A stretch of DNA of 64,000 nucleotides. It comes from Hofstenia miamia. Taxonomy: Eukaryota > Xenacoelomorpha > Acoela > Hofsteniidae. This document shows, piece by piece, positions 60,393 through 64,000 of this stretch (position 1 is its first letter; each line of letters starts with the position of its first letter). The stretch covers positions 702,709 through 766,708 of the forward strand of contig CABFPE010000227.1 in NCBI GenBank assembly GCA_900660155.1, given 5' to 3'. Both the position numbers and the translations under genes were made by a program. The notes beneath the pieces were generated by a model, which was not told where the DNA came from, made no database searches, and saw nothing but the letters and a program-made list of their open reading frames with translations.

Positions 60393-63300
60393 GTATGTAG
60401 TATAGCACTGATCAATTTTATATGTATTTAACTTTGGGATTTCTATGCTCTAATGTTCAAGACTTAATAGACCTTAATGTTGATACAAAAATTCTTAATT
60501 ACCATTGTTGGTTGAGAATACATTATTTGCAAAAATGATTTGAAAGCAGTGTTTAGTGTTCATTCTCTTCTAAATTCATTCAGATGAGGAAGCTATGATC
60601 AATTCATGGGAATTCGTTTTTTTAGTATCGCCAATTGCTCATTTCTTTGTGGTAAACAAATTCAAGCAATTAAATACTTTTTTATAAAATACATGGTGCT
60701 TTTTCGAATTTTAATTTAAATATACAAACTCGACTTACTGGATTTTTTGCAGAAGTCATTCAGCAAATTAAATTATATAATCTTACGCTCAAATTAATTT
60801 TAGCATTTTTGATAATATTGAAATGCTGATTGATCATGCCAGATCACCCAATAACCAACGTATACAACTTAAATGTTTTCCCAACACTGATGTCTGTATA
60901 AGTTGCATTAATAATGAAATTTAAAGTGCATTGTATCAAATAACTAAGCCACATATGCATTATCCATATTTGCCAAATTTGTGCGAATTTTGGTCACCGT
61001 ATCGCAAAAATGCAATACAAGGTTTAATGCACCAACAAACCTGTAAAATGTTTGTTGTCAGATAATTCTGCATTTTCTATCTTTGGTAATTATTCTTTAA
61101 ATGTAATGTATCCACAGGTGTAGAAAATAACATCACATTCAGAGGATAATGTTGGCTATATTTTCTGAATCATCATTGCTCCGAGATTTATTGCAACAGT
61201 TACAACTATACCTTTTCAACTTTAAATTGCAATAGTCAATATCAAATTGGCAATGATCTAGTTTAAAATTGGCAATATTTTTTTTCTTATTTTACACATT
61301 GAATTCATCAATTTCTCATCATTTAAAGAATGTGTTAACACTCTTAGCCACCCACCATCAAATTCTGAACATTCTAAATATCATATTGACAATATTTAGA
61401 TATTGATAATTCAGTTTTGATAGTGATATTTATTCTAAGTTGACTTGCATCTTTTGATTCGTTTTATTTGCTATTTAATATTTACATGATTTCTTTTTTC
61501 TCACAAAAGATATAAAAATTTTGTTTACTTATGATAAATTGTATTGTTCTAAATGACTTTTGTATGATATAAATTATATTGTAACAACAGTCAAATATAA
61601 TTGAAATAACAATGGAAATTTTAAAAACTAATATTAGCTTCATTGCTGCCTGCAGGTATGTTCCTTTGCAAATTCGATTTTTATTGAACATAGGACTGTA
61701 GTCGCAGGACATAGAAGTTTATGACTGGAAAACTCTTCTTCTGTGAAAACAGTCTCAACCTTGCTTTTCATGGTGCGTTGTCAATAACAAGTACAACTAA
61801 GTACCATATAACGTCTTAGCATGACTCAGTGTTGCTCTTGCAAACTGATTGGCTTTTGCACAGCAGAAGGATCTTATCTGAGTTTGAGTGAGTTTAACTT
61901 ATTGGTGTCAGCTGTAATAACATTCCAGCGAAAGTAAAATTTACCCTAGGCAGTAGCAATAATGTTTAGTATATTTTCGAAATAAAGGTATACTTGTGTT
62001 ACAAAAATTTAATCAGCCTCCTCATTTTTTTTCACAGGTCGTTTTTTTTGCGTCCTGGTTTTATAGCAGTCCTTTGAACTTTTAAAGAAAAATAAAACAT
62101 TTAATACTTTAATTCGGTGAAAGGGGCAAAGCCAGCAATCATTAAAAGTAATTGATTTGAATAACTGCATTATGCAATGTCATTTTTTATAAAGTTAAAA
62201 TCGCTTATATAATTCAAAGTTTGATTTACTGTTTTACATATAACGTCAAACTTTTAAAAACAGCCGATTAGAAGTGATGTTAATAGGCCACTTAAAGTAT
62301 ATGCGTCAAAGCGTCTAACTTTCTGTGATAAACTATTGTTTTTGTGTGAACTTTTTCGTTCAGCAGCTAGAATATAAATGTTGAGTAGTTTGTTTAAAAT
62401 TTATTTTTTAAATTCAGGCTCGCAGCCAGAATGTTATTTCGTTAATGACACAAAATAGATGAAAATCTAATATAACAGATTTTAACCTTCTAAATGCCAT
62501 TCAAGAAAATATCACTACTTTGTTTTTTGCAAGGCCATAGAAGTGATAACTATAATGTATTCATTCACAATTCCGACATCTTAACCTATTTTCTAAGAAA
62601 CATTTGATCAAAATATTTTCAAGCACTTTTCGATTGTCATTTACTTGCATATTTTGCAAACAAATAATGATCAATTTTGAAATCCAAAGTATGTATTATT
62701 TTAGTTAGTTTGTGTCCCAGTATAGAATGAAATTACCTTCTCTGTTGGGCTGTCAACAATTTCAGCAACAACCTCATGAGTTATGAAGGAATGTTGAATT
62801 TTTATGTTGATCAGCTATTTGTTTTAACATATAGCGACCTGGATGGTGAACTCTTGAGTTGTTCACAGGTAGATTAGATTGGCAAACAGTTCAGCTATAT
62901 TAGGATATTGATTGACATTTATTCACACTGTCATTCTTTTTATTGCTGCAATTACTTCACTATCTGTATCATTATCTCGAAACTCCTTTCCCGCGCTTAT
63001 GTGCTAAGAATAACGGCATCAAGCTCTTCATTATCAGAACGATTACTTTTGTAATGTCGCCATTTCCAATAATTGATTCCTCTTCATTGTTTTTTGAAAA
63101 CAACTTATATACACTGCTTTTCTGTGTTCTCTATTAGATACAATTTTGAAACGAAGTGACAACAATGAATCTAGAGCTACCTAATGGTAAACAACAAAAT
63201 GCACACCTATAAAAACAAAGATAATGTTTTCGGCGATGGCTAGAAACATGTCGTTGATAATAACAACTGCTACAGAATGATCATGTTCCAAAATCTAAAC

Positions 63301-64000
63301 CGAAAAGCTTAGTTGTTTATAACAAAAATGGCTCGGCCACAATGTGATCATTTTTGTATTTCGAGTGCAATTTTTACTAAAGCAGTGTTCTGCGACTGAA
63401 ATGTTGCATAAGATTTGATTGAAAAGTTTTTCAATGAACATAAATCACAATTACTCAATTTCTATATTTCGTGATGAATAATGTCACATTGATAATGTAT
63501 TTGTAGCAAAACTTCAGTCTAATACACTTGGTTTCGCTAGGTACCTCATCGTAATCACTGATGTATTATTTTTTGTTATAAAATTTTTTGCAGTTTCATA
63601 TTTCTAGAATTTTGCTTTACAAAATATAATAAATAGTTTTTAAGAAACAATAATAGGCGTAAAATTTTTAATCATTTCAAAATGCCCTCTCTACCAAATG
63701 TTAAAATGTTGATTGGGGTCACCAGCGACCCCATGATATATAGGTTGATATAACAAGAAATTTGGCATTGCTTCTAAGCTGAGTGTTTCCTAACCTTACT
63801 GCAAGTCTATATGACAAACTGTTGTTGTTGACAATCATATACATTGATATGGTTTTTGCCTAACGATTCCATAATAGCATTTGCAATTGACTTTCCCTTA
63901 AATCAATAAGCATTTCATTAATACTGTTGTCTTCATCCGGAAAGTGCAAGCAACTGGACGCGTTTGTCTGTTGTGTAGCTTTAATCCAATGGTTATTATT
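60393..64000. other. Probable intron 2 of cytochrome b561 or intergenic, no gene seen
   Basis: No sixth-helix exon of cytochrome b561 is recognisable, so this is presumably intron. It holds the repeat fragment at 62690-62875 and a small hairpin, GGGGTC-accagc-GACCCC, at 63716-63733. Open frames at 61482-61712 and 62943-63137 have no motif. Confidence 0.5.
62690..62875 (-). pseudogene. Repeat-derived ORF fragment, second copy
   Basis: Homologous in inverted orientation to 3190-3425. Shared words include CAACAATTTCAGCA, CATGAGTTATGA and GTATGTATTATTTT. On the minus strand the peptide LMRLLLKLLT and LTKIIHTLDF parallels the first copy. Stops are present. Family unknown. Confidence 0.4.

Noticed and set aside
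62943-63137. 64-residue frame as the missing last exon of cytochrome b561
   Set aside because: It lacks the conserved sixth-helix sequence and suitable splice borders.
1-64000. CRISPR array, rRNA or tRNA genes
   Set aside because: No regularly spaced repeats, no rRNA-like blocks and no convincing tRNA A/B-box cloverleaf were seen on either strand.

Overview
This is an AT-rich (by eye about 70% A+T) invertebrate nuclear window: intron-bearing gene structure, long poor intergenic stretches, many (TA)n arrays, and remains of several eukaryotic transposon classes. Nothing prokaryotic is visible. Cytochrome b561 and the mix of LINE, P-like, mariner, Tc1 and hAT-like pieces fit an arthropod, a cnidarian or a similar animal; I cannot name the species.

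Only one host gene is clear: a cytochrome b561 on the + strand, with two in-phase coding exons at 58299-58565 and 60120-60392. The remaining exons should lie beyond the right edge. A few other short open segments with plausible splice sites (9.8 kb, 25.7 kb, 26.8 kb) are low-confidence exon candidates.

Layout: 0.5-3.0 kb, a decayed LINE (+). 3.2-3.4 kb, a repeat-derived ORF fragment with an inverted relative at 62.7 kb. 4.26-8.94 kb, a possible large element with inverted ends and GTTTAGAA-type repeats, holding two more LINE scraps. 9-14 kb, mostly empty. 14.0-14.5 kb, a TA-flanked MITE with a Tc1 end inside it. 18.6-22.3 kb, an element with ~314 bp terminal inverted repeats carrying a zinc-finger protein split by a 1000-N gap, plus an internal foldback. 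23.2-23.4 kb, a near-perfect 144 bp palindrome. 30.6-34 kb, decayed coding-like sequence and a broken mariner transposase (-). 35.5-38.1 kb, LTR-like repeats at single-N assembly joints. 40-41.7 kb, the 5' half of a LINE (-). 42.9-48.4 kb, a P-like DNA transposon with ~260 bp inverted ends, a broken transposase (+), a second divergent broken gene (-) and a LINE inserted between them. 49-58 kb, mostly empty, with a hAT-like MITE at 55.15-55.49 kb. 58.3-60.4 kb, cytochrome b561. 60.4-64 kb, mostly empty.

The two most interesting objects are the two-gene P-like element and the long-TIR element whose protein looks like the ends of a reverse transcriptase/nuclease-type protein rather than a known transposase. 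Both are read from sequence patterns and remembered family motifs; no database search was possible.
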